This document shows, one piece after another, positions 8,594-16,737 of a stretch of DNA of 64,000 nucleotides. Each line of letters opens with the position of its first letter. Position 1 is the first letter of the stretch. Below the pieces are notes generated by a model, which saw nothing but the letters and a program-made list of their open reading frames with translations, ran no database searches and was not told the DNA's origin. Made by a program: the position numbers and the translations under genes. This DNA is from Actinomadura sp. J1-007. GTDB taxonomy: Bacteria; Actinomycetota; Actinomycetes; Streptosporangiales; Streptosporangiaceae. The stretch covers positions 5,022,001 to 5,086,000 of the forward strand of contig NZ_WING01000001.1 of NCBI RefSeq assembly GCF_009793335.1. Reading direction: 5' to 3'.

Positions 8594-9522
8594 GACGCCG
8601 GGATCTTGTCGGAGCGCACCCACACGCCCGGCCGCTCCTCCCAGAAGAGCTGCACGAGCACGCCGCCGGTGTGCTTGGGGTGGATGAACGCGTCGCGCCA
8701 CGCCGCGCCGTCGGTGGCGCCCTCGTTCTCGCCGAACGTCGGGGTGCCGTGGTGCGCGCACGCCGCCATCGCCCGGTCCCAGTCGGCCACCTCGAACGTG
8801 ACGTGGTGCGCGGCGGCGCCGTTGCGGTCCCAGAACCGCTCGATGAACGAGTCCTCGCCGCGCGGCATGATGATCTCCCAGCAGATCGCGCTGCCGGGGA
8901 CGTTCATCACCAGGTCCGCCATGTCGGGGTGCTCGTCCAGCGGCGTCCGCCAGACCGGTACGAACCCGGCGAGGCCCTCGTACCAGCGGGCCAGCTCGTC
9001 GCGGTCGGGGAACGCCTGGCACACGTGGTCGAGGCCCACGATGCCGAGCGCGGGCCCGTCCCGCGGCCCGGACTCGGCGGGCACGGCGGCGTCGTCGCCG
9101 CACAGGCCGAGGCCGCCCGGCCCGCGCATCCGGAACAGCACGCCGGGCCCGTGCTCGGGCGGTGACAGCGACGCCTCCAGCCAGCGGCCGGACGCGCCGT
9201 CCACCGCCTTGATCCCGCGCGCCTCCAGCTCGGTCCGCACCGCGGCGAGGTCGGTCACCTCCGCGCCGACGTGGTGCAGGCCCGCGCGCCCGCCGTGGTC
9301 GTCCAGGTACGCCTGGAGCGGGGACCCGTCGCCGTACGGCGCGACCACCTCCCACGCCTGCCCCCAGCTCCCGGGCACCTCCAGCCGTACGCCGCGCGTG
9401 CCGTCCGCCTCGCTCTCCCAGCTCCGCACGCGCTCGAACCCGAACAGCCGCTCCAGCAGTCCGACCTGCGGTTCGGGATCGGGCGCCACCTGGCCGACGT
9501 GGTCGATCCGGTAGATCCGCAC
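8584..9522 (-). CDS. VOC-superfamily protein (two glyoxalase/methylmalonyl-CoA-epimerase-like domains)
   Basis: 312 aa from GTG at 9522 with GAGGAGG 5 bases upstream. Two vicinal-oxygen-chelate repeats: residues about 1-130 (starting YRIDHVGQVAPD and ending GVLFRMRGPGG) and about 150-300 (starting GLDHVCQAFPD, with AAHHVTFEVAD and GVLVQLFWEE). Metal-ligand His/Glu candidates are in IDHVG, LHHVGA, LDHV and HHVTF. It sits inside the acyl-CoA operon, so an epimerase-like or lyase role on a CoA thioester is plausible, but a dioxygenase role cannot be excluded. Confidence 0.8.
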   Translation of the reverse strand: MRIYRIDHVGQVAPDPEPQVGLLERLFGFERVRSWESEADGTRGVRLEVPGSWGQAWEVVAPYGDGSPLQAYLDDHGGRAGLHHVGAEVTDLAAVRTELEARGIKAVDGASGRWLEASLSPPEHGPGVLFRMRGPGGLGLCGDDAAVPAESGPRDGPALGIVGLDHVCQAFPDRDELARWYEGLAGFVPVWRTPLDEHPDMADLVMNVPGSAICWEIIMPRGEDSFIERFWDRNGAAAHHVTFEVADWDRAMAACAHHGTPTFGENEGATDGAAWRDAFIHPKHTGGVLVQLFWEERPGVWVRSDKIPASWT

Positions 9523-9566
9523 AGTGCCTCCTCGTTCCGTCGTCTGTGTTCCGTGCGCGCGGAGGT

Positions 9567-10334
9567 TCAGCTCGGGTGCGGCTCGATCCAGTCGTAGCCG
9601 TACGTGACCAGCTCCTTGACGAGCCGGAGGTTGTAGCGGTTCATCGCGGCGATCCGTTCGGCCAGCTCGCCGACCCGCTTGTCGAACTCGTCCGCCGGGT
9701 ACACGTCGTTGACCAGGCCGAGGCGCATGGCGCGCTCGGCGTCGATGCGGGCGCCGGTGAACAGCAGCTCCTTGGCGAGCGCCTTGCCGATCCGCGCGGG
9801 CAGCCGCTTCACCCCGCCCCAGCCGGGCGCGGACCCGCCGAACTCCGGCTGGTCCGGGTCGCCGTCCTCGGTCATCTTCGGCCGGTACGGGGGCCGCGCC
9901 GACAGGGTGATCTCGACCAGGCCCATCTTGGCGTCGTCGGACGCGACGATGAAGTCCGCGGCGAGGGCCAGCTCCAGGCCGCCCCCGACGGCGTACCCGT
10001 GCACGGCGGCGATCACGGGCACCGACAGGCGCTCCATCATCGCGAACGTCTTCTCGCCCAGCCGGCCCTGCTCGATCCGCTCCCTCTTGGTCAGCGTCTC
10101 CGACCAGCCGAGGTCCATGCCCGCGCAGAACGCGCGCTCACCCGCGCCGCGCAGCACGACCACGCACACGTCCTCGTCGTCGTCCACCGCGGTGAAGATC
10201 GCGCGCAGCTCCCGCATCGTGGTGGGCGTGAGCGCGTTCAGCTTCCCGGGGCGGTTCAGGGTCAGCCAGGCCACCCGCTCCTCGATCTTCAGATCGACGG
10301 TCTCGTAGGCGGGGCCGGAAGCGTTCGGGGGCAT
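9567..10334 (-). CDS. Enoyl-CoA hydratase/isomerase family protein
   Basis: 255 aa, ATG at 10334, AGGAGG 6 bases upstream. Crotonase motifs: WLTLNRPGKLNALTP, the oxyanion-hole segments ERAFCAGMDLG and AAVHGYAVGGGLELALAAD, then a substrate-binding region containing GWGGVKRLPARIG. The segment between (SARPPYRPKMTEDGDPDQ) is longer than in simple hydratases, as in some hydrolase or isomerase members. The exact reaction is uncertain. Second-step enzyme of the operon beginning at 13212. Confidence 0.87.
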   Translation of the reverse strand: MPPNASGPAYETVDLKIEERVAWLTLNRPGKLNALTPTTMRELRAIFTAVDDDEDVCVVVLRGAGERAFCAGMDLGWSETLTKRERIEQGRLGEKTFAMMERLSVPVIAAVHGYAVGGGLELALAADFIVASDDAKMGLVEITLSARPPYRPKMTEDGDPDQPEFGGSAPGWGGVKRLPARIGKALAKELLFTGARIDAERAMRLGLVNDVYPADEFDKRVGELAERIAAMNRYNLRLVKELVTYGYDWIEPHPS

Positions 10335-10357
10335 GAAAGTCCTCCTGGTGTGATCGG

Positions 10358-11617
10358 TCAGGGGGTACGCGGTCGCGGCCGGGGCAGGTTCAGGCCGCGC
10401 GTGGCGATGACGTTCCGCTGGATCTCGGTCGTCCCGCCGAGGAACGTCGAGGCGACCGCGTCCAGGCGCATGTGCGTGAAGGCCGCGGCGAGCGGCGCGC
10501 CGTCCCGCCGCCACCGCGCGGCCGACCCGCCGAACGCCCTGGCGCCCGTGCGGGCGAGCCGCTGGTGCAGTTCGGCGCCGAAGAGCTGGTTGACCGACGC
10601 CTCGTAGCCGGGCTCCTCTCCGGCGGCCTGCCGCGAGACGGTGTAGCGGGCGAGGTTGTAGAGCACCCTGACCTCGGCGTACCGCAGGGCGATCTCGCGG
10701 CGCAGCGACGCGGCGGCGCCCGGGTCGGTGCGGGCGAACGCGCGCCCCTCGTCCGTGCGCAGGTAGGAGACCAGGTCGGCGAGCGCGTGCTCGTACTTGA
10801 CGGTCGCGCCGATCCCGGCCCGCTCGAAGCCGAGCGCGGTCATCGCCACGTACCAGCCGCGGTTCTCCTCGCCGACGCGGTCGGCGGCCGGCACCCGCAC
10901 GTCCTCGAAGAAGATCTCGCAGAACGGCGCCGCGCCCCGCAGGTCGGTGATCGGCCGGACGGTCACGCCGGGGGCGCGCGCGTCGACGAGCAGGAACGTG
11001 ATGCCGCGGTGCTTCGGCACGGCCTCGGCGTCCGTGCGCGCGAGGACGAACAGCCAGTCGGCGTACTGCCCGAGCGACGTCCACACCTTCTGCCCGTTCA
11101 GCACGTACGCGTCGCCGTCGCGCACCGCGCGCGTGCGCAGCGACGCCAGGTCCGAGCCCGAGCCCGGCTCGGAGAACCCCTGCGCCCACGTGACCTCGCC
11201 GCGCGCGATCCCCGGCAGGTGCGCGGCCTTCTGCCGCTCGGTGCCGTGCACGAGCAGCGTCGGCCCGAGGAGGAACGCGCCGATCCCGTTCACCGTCGGC
11301 ACGCGCGCCCGCATCATCTCCTCCTGGAGGACGAACTCCTCCATCGCGGACAGGCCCGCGCCGCCGTACTCGCGCGGCCAGTGCGGCGCGATCCACCCGC
11401 GCTCGGCGAGCGCCGCCGCCCACGCCCGCGCGCCGTCCCGGCGGACGGGGTCGTCGCTCATCCGGTCCACGGGCCAGTTGTAACCGCGGACGTCCTCCGG
11501 CTCAAGGCTCTGCTCCGCCTCGCCGTCCGGCCGGTACGACGCGGGGAACCGCTCCCGCACGAACGCCCGCACCTCGTCCCGGAACGCGGCCTGCTCAGGT
11601 GTGTCGTCCCAGTTCAC
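10358..11617 (-). CDS. Acyl-CoA dehydrogenase (large subunit type)
   Basis: 419 aa. GTG at 11617 overlaps the stop of the upstream ligase (GTGA) and has GGAGG 7 bases before it. Sequence begins VNWDDTPEQAAFRDEVRAF. FAD and substrate signatures are visible: WPREYGGAGLS, WAQGFSEPGSGSDLASL, GQKVWTSLGQYADW, and near the C-terminus FLGGTTEIQRNVIATRGL. The TTEIQR segment is the usual FAD/adenine-binding end. Translationally coupled with the acyl-CoA ligase, so it probably oxidises the ligase product. Confidence 0.92.
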   Translation of the reverse strand: MNWDDTPEQAAFRDEVRAFVRERFPASYRPDGEAEQSLEPEDVRGYNWPVDRMSDDPVRRDGARAWAAALAERGWIAPHWPREYGGAGLSAMEEFVLQEEMMRARVPTVNGIGAFLLGPTLLVHGTERQKAAHLPGIARGEVTWAQGFSEPGSGSDLASLRTRAVRDGDAYVLNGQKVWTSLGQYADWLFVLARTDAEAVPKHRGITFLLVDARAPGVTVRPITDLRGAAPFCEIFFEDVRVPAADRVGEENRGWYVAMTALGFERAGIGATVKYEHALADLVSYLRTDEGRAFARTDPGAAASLRREIALRYAEVRVLYNLARYTVSRQAAGEEPGYEASVNQLFGAELHQRLARTGARAFGGSAARWRRDGAPLAAAFTHMRLDAVASTFLGGTTEIQRNVIATRGLNLPRPRPRTP

Positions 11618-13212
11618 CGGCCCGCCTCCGCCCCGCCGTCCGGCCGTTCGCGGTCCCAGGTCGCCGGGGTCAGCCCGCCCTCGCCCTGCGCGCGCAGCCG
11701 GTACTTGGCGACCTTGTCGGTCGGCGTGCGCGGCAGCGCGTCCACGAACTCGACGTAGCGGGGGACCATCGACCTCGGGAGCCGCTCCTCGCAGTAGGCG
11801 ACCAGCTCCTCGGGCGCGAGCGCGGTGTCCGGCTGGACGACCACGCTGACCTTGATGTCCTCGTCCTCCAGCTCGGACGGGACGCCGATCGCCGCGCTCT
11901 CCAGCACCGCCGGATGCAGGTTGATCTCGCATTCGAGGTCGAACGCGGAGATGTTCTCGCCGCGCCGCCGGATCGCGTCCTTCATCCGGTCCAGGAAGTA
12001 GAAGTAGCCGTCGTCGTCCCGCCACACGCGGTCCCCGGTGTGGAACCACATGTTGCGGAAGCACCGCGTGGTCGCCTCCCAGTCGCCGTAGTAGCCGGTC
12101 GTGATCACGAACGGCTGCCGCGGCCGCAGCACCAGCTCGCCGGGCTCGCCGGAGCCGACCTCGCGGTCGTGCTCGTCCACCACCGCGACCTCGAACCGCT
12201 CGTCGTGGGCCTGGCCGCACGAGCCCTCCCGCCACTCGCCGTACGGGCTGCCGGTGGCGATGCCCGCCTCGGTGCTGGTGTAGGTCTCCACCGACCGCAC
12301 CCCGAACCGCTCGCGCAGCGGCTCGTCCAGATTGGACTTGCCCATGTAGAACGTCTCCAGCGGATGGTCCTTGTCGCGCGCCGACGGCGGCTGGTTCAGC
12401 AGGATCGGGATCATCGAGAAGACGCTCATCGTCACCCGCGCGTCGAACCGCCGCACGTCGTCCCAGAACCGCGACGCGCTGAACCGCTCCACGATCGCGA
12501 TCGACCCGCCGCCGAGCAGCGCCGACATCATCCCGTCCCACAGCGCCGCCGCGTGGAACAGCGGCAGCGGGCAGTAGATCGTCTTCCCCCACCGGTCCAG
12601 GAAGTCCAGCGAGTCCCACGCGCAGGTCAGCGCCAGCGCGTGCGGCACCATCGCGCCCTTCGACGGCCCCGTCGTCCCGCTCGTGTACATGATCGCCTGG
12701 AGGTCGGCGAACCCCACGTCCACCGAGACCTCGCCGTTCTCCCGGCCGAGCAGGTCGCCCATCGGCCGCGCCGGCTTGCCGAGCGCGTCCAGCCCGTCGC
12801 CGTCCCGCACGATCACCAGCCCGAGCCCCGGCAGCCGGTCGGCGATCGGCGGGATCCGCTCGGCGTACGGTCCGTCCACCACCAGCCACCGCGCGTCCGA
12901 GCTGGTCAGCACGTGCCGCAGCAGCTCGCCCTTGTACCCGGTGTTGATCGGCACCGCGACCGCGCCGAGCCGCGCGATCGCGAACACCAGGTGGACGATG
13001 TCGGCGCCGTTCGGCAGCATCAGCCCGACGTGGTCGCCCCGGCCGACGCCGAGGGCGGCGAGGCCGCGGGCCATCCGGTCCGCCGTCGAGTCCACCTCGC
13101 CGTAGGTGACCTCCCCGTCCCGGAACTTCAGGAAGGGCTCCGCCCGGTGGATCCGTGCCTGCGTCCGGAGGACGTCCCCGAGGACGAAGCTCTCCAGTGT
13201 CTCCTTGCGCAT
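11614..13212 (-). CDS. AMP-dependent acyl-CoA synthetase (FadD/CaiC-like)
   Basis: 532 aa from ATG 13212 (GGAGG 5 bases upstream). ANL-superfamily motifs in order: MYTSGTTGPSKGAMVPH (A3), ETYTSTEAGIATG (A5), YYGDWEATTRCFRNMWFHTGDR (A7, A8 region), RMKDAIRRRGENIS, and the C-terminal TPTDKVAKYRLR with the catalytic Lys. It would activate a carboxylic acid to its CoA thioester for the four following genes. First gene of a five-gene minus-strand operon. Palindromes at 13389-13419 upstream may bind its repressor. Confidence 0.93.
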   Translation of the reverse strand: MRKETLESFVLGDVLRTQARIHRAEPFLKFRDGEVTYGEVDSTADRMARGLAALGVGRGDHVGLMLPNGADIVHLVFAIARLGAVAVPINTGYKGELLRHVLTSSDARWLVVDGPYAERIPPIADRLPGLGLVIVRDGDGLDALGKPARPMGDLLGRENGEVSVDVGFADLQAIMYTSGTTGPSKGAMVPHALALTCAWDSLDFLDRWGKTIYCPLPLFHAAALWDGMMSALLGGGSIAIVERFSASRFWDDVRRFDARVTMSVFSMIPILLNQPPSARDKDHPLETFYMGKSNLDEPLRERFGVRSVETYTSTEAGIATGSPYGEWREGSCGQAHDERFEVAVVDEHDREVGSGEPGELVLRPRQPFVITTGYYGDWEATTRCFRNMWFHTGDRVWRDDDGYFYFLDRMKDAIRRRGENISAFDLECEINLHPAVLESAAIGVPSELEDEDIKVSVVVQPDTALAPEELVAYCEERLPRSMVPRYVEFVDALPRTPTDKVAKYRLRAQGEGGLTPATWDRERPDGGAEAGR

Positions 13213-13579
13213 CCGAACCTCCGCTGCCGCCCGCACGGCGACGCGTCTCAAGGGGTCCAAGGGGGGTGTGAGGGGTCCGAGGAGTGCGGCCGGCCTGGGC
13301 CGTGCGGCCGCTCCCGGCCGCCGATCGGGAACCTCCGGGCGAACGCCCGCGGCCGCCGCGGAACGATCTGGAGCGACCTGAAGTGATCTGGACACTAACG
13401 TCCATATCCGAACACGGATCCGAAACAGGATCAATAGCGACAAAGTGAGCAAAGAGGTACTAAAGGGATGCATGGGGCTTCCTGGGCCTCAGTGACGCGT
13501 GGACCGGCTCCGCCGCGCATCCGGGCCCGCCTGTGCGGTTCTCGCGCGTCCGGTACTCGCGCGTTCTCCTCGGCCGCCC
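13213..13579. promoter_or_regulatory. Divergent intergenic region with two palindromes (13389-13404 and 13406-13419)
   Basis: About 370 bases separate the acyl-CoA operon and the P450 operon. The half near the ligase holds G-rich near-repeats (GGGGTCC... around 13254-13280). The central part is clearly less GC-rich. TGGACACTAACGTCCA at 13389-13404 is a 5-6-5 palindrome and ATCCGAACACGGAT at 13406-13419 is a 5-4-5 palindrome, almost touching. They look like operator half-sites for the minus-strand operon. No regulator gene is adjacent, so the cognate protein is unknown. Confidence 0.5.
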
Positions 13580-13624
13580 TTGATCTGTGAATCCCGATTC
13601 ACTAGCCTGTGAATCCCGATTCAC
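13580..13624 (+). promoter_or_regulatory. Promoter with twin TetR-type operators for the P450-TetR operon
   Basis: TTGATC (13580-13585), a 17-base spacer, and TAGCCT (13603-13608) form a good sigma-A-like promoter. The perfect palindrome GTGAATCCCGATTCAC occurs twice, at 13587-13602 filling the spacer and at 13609-13624 over the expected transcription start, 22 bases apart (about two helical turns). The TetR gene at 15078 is the obvious repressor candidate. Confidence 0.8.
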
Positions 13625-13645
13625 CTCCCTTCCGCTGGAGGCAGG

Positions 13646-15081
13646 ATGAGGACAGCGACCTCGGGCCCCCACGTTCGGGCGGCACGCCCGCCGGGGCGCC
13701 TCTACCGCCCGGCCCGCGGCTGTGGGCCACCTTGCAGACCGTTCGCTGGCTGCGGAGCTCCACCTCGTACATGGACCGGTGCCGTGCGCGGTACGGCGAC
13801 ATGTTCACCCTGAACCTGGTCGCGAAGGCGGCCGCCGGGCCCGCGGCCGACCGGGGCCGGGGACGATGGGTCTTCCTCGCCGACCCGGCCCACGTCAGGC
13901 AGGTCTTCACCGCGGACCCCGCGACCGTGCGTACAGGGGACACCAACCGGTTCCTGGCGCCGCTCGTCGGTGCGAGCTCGATCCTCCTGACGGACGAGCC
14001 GCAGCATGCGAAGCAGCGCAGGCTGCTGCTCCCGCCGCTGCACGGCGAACGCCTCATGGGCTACGGCGAGCTGATGTCGGACGTCGCCGAGGCGGAGCTG
14101 GCGCGCTGGCCGATCGGCGAGCCGTTCGCCCTCTGGCCCCGCATGCAGGCGATCACGCTGGAGGTCGTCGTCCGCGCCGTCTTCGGGATCGGGGAGCCGC
14201 GGCGGCTCGCCTACGTGACGGGGCTGCTGCGCACCATGCTCGACCGGATGACCAGCCCGCGCTGGCTCGCGGCGCAGGCCCTGCTGGCCACCGCGGCGCA
14301 CGACCGGACCGGCGCGCTGTCCGGGGCGGCGCGCCGCCTGGTGGGGCCGGTGGACCGGGTCGTCCTCGCCGAGATAGCGCGCCGCCGCGCCGCCCCGGAC
14401 CTGGACCGGCACGGCGACCTGCTGTCCCTGCTCGTCCAGGCCGAGTACGAGGACGGCACGGCGATGGGCGACGGGGAGCTGCGCGACGAGCTGATGACGC
14501 TGCTGATCGCCGGTCACGAGTCCACCGCCACGGCCCTGGCCTGGGCCTTCGAGCTGCTGCTGCGCCACCCGGACGGGCCGGCGAGGCTCGCCGACGAGGC
14601 CGACGCCGACCGGGACGAGTACGCCGACGCCGTGGTCAAGGAGACGCTCCGGCTGCGTCCCGTGCTCCCGTTCGTCCTGCGCAGCCTCGGCCGGCCGATG
14701 GAGATCGGCGGTCACCCGCTCCCCGCCGGTACGTGGCTGGCCCCGTGCGCCTACCTGATCCACCGCCGCGAGGACCTCTACCCGGAACCGCTGCGCTTCC
14801 TACCCGAGCGCTTCGTCGGACGGCCCGCGGGCGGCTCCACATGGCTGCCGTTCGGAGGAGGCGTCCGCAGATGCCTGGGCGCGAGCTTCGCCCAACTCGA
14901 GATGAGGCGCGTCCTGCAAACCGTGATCACCCGTGCCGAACTCGTCCCCGCCGAGACCGAACCCGAGCCCCCGCGCTCGCGGTTCATCACCGTCGCGCCC
15001 TCCCGGGGGGCACGGGTCGTCATGAAGAGCCGCCGTGCCCGTACCCCGAGGTCCGCACCCCGCACCTGGATGCCGGGATGA
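13646..15081 (+). CDS. Cytochrome P450 (start probably blurred by a missing base)
   Basis: The P450 frame is open from GTG 13609, but that codon lies before the likely transcription start and has no RBS. ATG 13646 has GGAGG 4 bases upstream and joins the P450 frame if one C is added to the C5 run at 13666-13670; I prefer this start. About 478 aa. I-helix TLLIAGHESTATALAW, K-helix ExxR in VVKETLRLRP, heme loop WLPFGGGVRRCLGASF with the ligand Cys, so it should be active. The PPGPRLWATLQ N-terminus and domain order resemble class I actinobacterial P450s acting on lipophilic substrates. It overlaps the TetR start (ATGA). Electron-transfer partners are not encoded nearby. Confidence 0.88.
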
Positions 15082-15689
15082 CCGCGCCCGCCACCACGCG
15101 CGGACGGCTGGTGCGCGCCGCGTCGGAACTGCTTGAGGAAGCCGGATACGCGACGGCCTCGGTCGCGGCCATCGCCGAGCGCGCCGGGTTGGCGACGGGC
15201 GCGCTCTACCGGCATTTCCCGTCCAAGGCCGAGCTGTTCGTCGAGGTGTTCAGGAACGTCGCGGAGGCGGAACTGGTCGCGATGGAGTCAGCGGCCGAAC
15301 GCTCCTCCGGCTTCGAGGAGCGGCTCGCGGCGGTCATCCGCACGTACGCGACGAGCGCGCTCCGCAATCGCCGCCTCGCCTGGGCGCTGGTCTACGAGCC
15401 CGTCGACCCGCTCGTGGACGCCGAGCGGCTGGCCTACCGGCGCCGCTACTGCGCCGGGATGGCCGATCTGCTCCGCGAGGGCGTCCGTACCGGGGCGATC
15501 CCGGAGCAGGACGTCGAGGTCGCCGCGGCGGCCGTGGTCGGCGCGATCGCCGAGGCGCTGGTCGGACCCCTGTCACCGCTGCCCGGCGGGGCGCAGTCGG
15601 AACCGGCGATCGTCGCCGCGATCGTCGGTTTCTGTCGCGGAGCCATCGGCCTCACCGCCGGCAGCCGAGGGAAGGAGAGCACGTCGTGA
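15078..15689 (+). CDS. TetR-family transcriptional regulator
   Basis: 203 aa, ATG overlapping the P450 stop by four bases. N-terminal HTH: RLVRAASELLEEAGYATASV, then IAERAGLATGALYRHFPSKAELF. The ligand domain (about 60-200) is Ala/Glu-rich and helical, and ends with a VGFCRGAIGL helix. Co-transcribed with the P450 and a crotonase, and the likely ligand-responsive repressor acting at the two 16-bp palindromes upstream of the operon. The inducer is unknown; acyl-CoA-like molecules are a guess from context. Confidence 0.9.
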   Translation: MTAPATTRGRLVRAASELLEEAGYATASVAAIAERAGLATGALYRHFPSKAELFVEVFRNVAEAELVAMESAAERSSGFEERLAAVIRTYATSALRNRRLAWALVYEPVDPLVDAERLAYRRRYCAGMADLLREGVRTGAIPEQDVEVAAAAVVGAIAEALVGPLSPLPGGAQSEPAIVAAIVGFCRGAIGLTAGSRGKESTS

Positions 15690-16468
15690 CGGTGCGTTAC
15701 GAACCCGATGGGGCGATCGTCGTCGTGACCATCGACCGGGTGGACGTGGCGAACGCGGTGGACCGGCCGACCGCCGAGGCGCTGGCCGGAGCCTTCCGCC
15801 GGTTCGAGGCCGACGACGATCTCGCCGTCGCGGTCCTGACCGGCGCGGGCGGTAAGTTCTGCGCGGGCGCCGACCTGAAGGCGATGAGCGACCGCTCCGC
15901 CGCCCACCGGGTCAGCCGGGTCGAGCCGGACGGCGACGGGCCGATGGGCCCGTCCAGGATGCTGACGGCCAAGCCCGTGATCGCCGCCGTGGAGGGCCAC
16001 GCGGTCGCCGGCGGCCTGGAACTCGCCGCCTGGTGCGATCTGCGCGTCGTCGCCGAGGACGCGGTCCTCGGCGTCTTCTGCCGCCGCTGGGGCATCCCGC
16101 TCATGGACGGCGGCACGATCCGGCTCGCCCGCCTGCTCGGTCACAGCCACGCCCTGGACCTGATCCTCACCGGCCGCGGGGTCTCCGGCGCGGAGGCCCT
16201 GCGGATGGGCCTGGCCAATCGCCTGGTGCCGCCCGGCACGGCGTTGCCGGAGGCGACCGCGCTGGCCCGCGAGATCGCCGCCCGTCCCCAGGCCGCCCTG
16301 CGCGAGGACCGGCTCTCCTCGTACGAGCAGTGGTCGCTGGGCCTCCCCGACGCGCTGTCGGGGGAGTACCGGCACGGCATGAGCGCGCTCCGGGCCGGCG
16401 AACTGGTCGGCGGCCTCGAACGCTACGAGTCCGGAGCCTGGCGCGGCCAGGCCCCCGACAGCCGCTGA
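15686..16468 (+). CDS. Enoyl-CoA hydratase/isomerase (crotonase) family protein
   Basis: 260 aa from GTG 15686, overlapping the TetR stop (GTGA), with AAGGAG 8 bases upstream. Oxyanion-hole segments are GGKFCAGADLKAM and AAVEGHAVAGGLELAAWCD. The WGIPLMDGGTIRLARLLGHS stretch and the C-terminal helices (ALREDRLSSYEQW) fit the EchA family. Third gene of the P450-TetR operon. Whether it acts as hydratase, isomerase or hydrolase cannot be told from the visible residues. Confidence 0.88.
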   Translation: MTVRYEPDGAIVVVTIDRVDVANAVDRPTAEALAGAFRRFEADDDLAVAVLTGAGGKFCAGADLKAMSDRSAAHRVSRVEPDGDGPMGPSRMLTAKPVIAAVEGHAVAGGLELAAWCDLRVVAEDAVLGVFCRRWGIPLMDGGTIRLARLLGHSHALDLILTGRGVSGAEALRMGLANRLVPPGTALPEATALAREIAARPQAALREDRLSSYEQWSLGLPDALSGEYRHGMSALRAGELVGGLERYESGAWRGQAPDSR

Positions 16469-16535
16469 CCGGAGGGCCGTACGAACCGGCCGACGAGCCG
16501 CCAGGTCGAGCCCGTCCGGCGCGGCGGAGATCACA

Positions 16536-16563
16536 TTGACCGGACGGGCGGGGCGGTTAGGGT
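16536..16563 (+). promoter_or_regulatory. Promoter of the ABC-F leader transcript
   Basis: TTGACC at 16536-16541 and TAGGGT at 16558-16563, spacer 16. A start site 6-7 bases after the -10 falls on or next to the A of the upstream ORF ATG at 16570, so the leader ORF would be leaderless. The interval 16469-16535 before it holds nothing I can name. Confidence 0.65.
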
Positions 16564-16569
16564 GGGGGC

Positions 16570-16584
16570 ATGGGTTCGCTGTGA
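16570..16584 (+). CDS. Four-residue upstream ORF (leader peptide M-G-S-L)
   Basis: ATG GGT TCG CTG TGA, positioned at the predicted 5' end of the mRNA and ending 5 bases before the first hairpin arm (16590). A ribosome stalled here would cover that arm. Tiny leader ORFs of this kind are known upstream of ribosome-protection ABC-F and erm genes. Leader function is inferred from position. As an isolated 15-mer it could be chance. Confidence 0.5.
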   Translation: MGSL

Positions 16585-16589
16585 TCGCC

Positions 16590-16689
16590 GGATGAGCGGC
16601 CGCGTCTGAGCTTGGCTCCGCGGTCGTCCCGTTCATCCGCGCGCTCTTTCTCTCCGCTGATTCGCCTTCGGGCGTCGCGTGCGCGGATG
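16590..16689 (+). promoter_or_regulatory. Putative ribosome-mediated attenuator with mutually exclusive hairpins
   Basis: Arm A, GGATGAGCGG (16590-16599), pairs with arm B, CCGTTCATCC (16629-16638), 10 bp with one G-U, extended inside by CCGCG (16600-16604) with CGCGG (16619-16623). A pyrimidine-rich GCTCTTTCTCTCC follows, so A:B looks like a terminator. The 3' half of B, CATCCGCGC (16634-16642), is perfectly complementary to arm C, GCGCGGATG (16681-16689), giving a competing structure that encloses a CGCC-UUCG-GGCG tetraloop hairpin (16663-16674). Stalling on the leader ORF would free B to pair with C and allow readthrough. Confidence 0.6.
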
Positions 16690-16737
16690 CGTCAACGATC
16701 CGTTCCTCACGGCTCCGGCCGGAACAGGGGGCGCCCC

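Noticed and set aside
13609..13645. GTG 13609 as the P450 start
   Set aside because: It lies one base after the predicted -10, inside an operator, with no RBS. ATG 13646 with GGAGG fits better once the C5 run is corrected.
6738..16468. Natural-product gene cluster (SDR, P450, ligase, cupin)
   Set aside because: No PKS, NRPS, terpene synthase or carrier protein is present. The set reads as acyl-CoA catabolism plus a stand-alone P450 operon.
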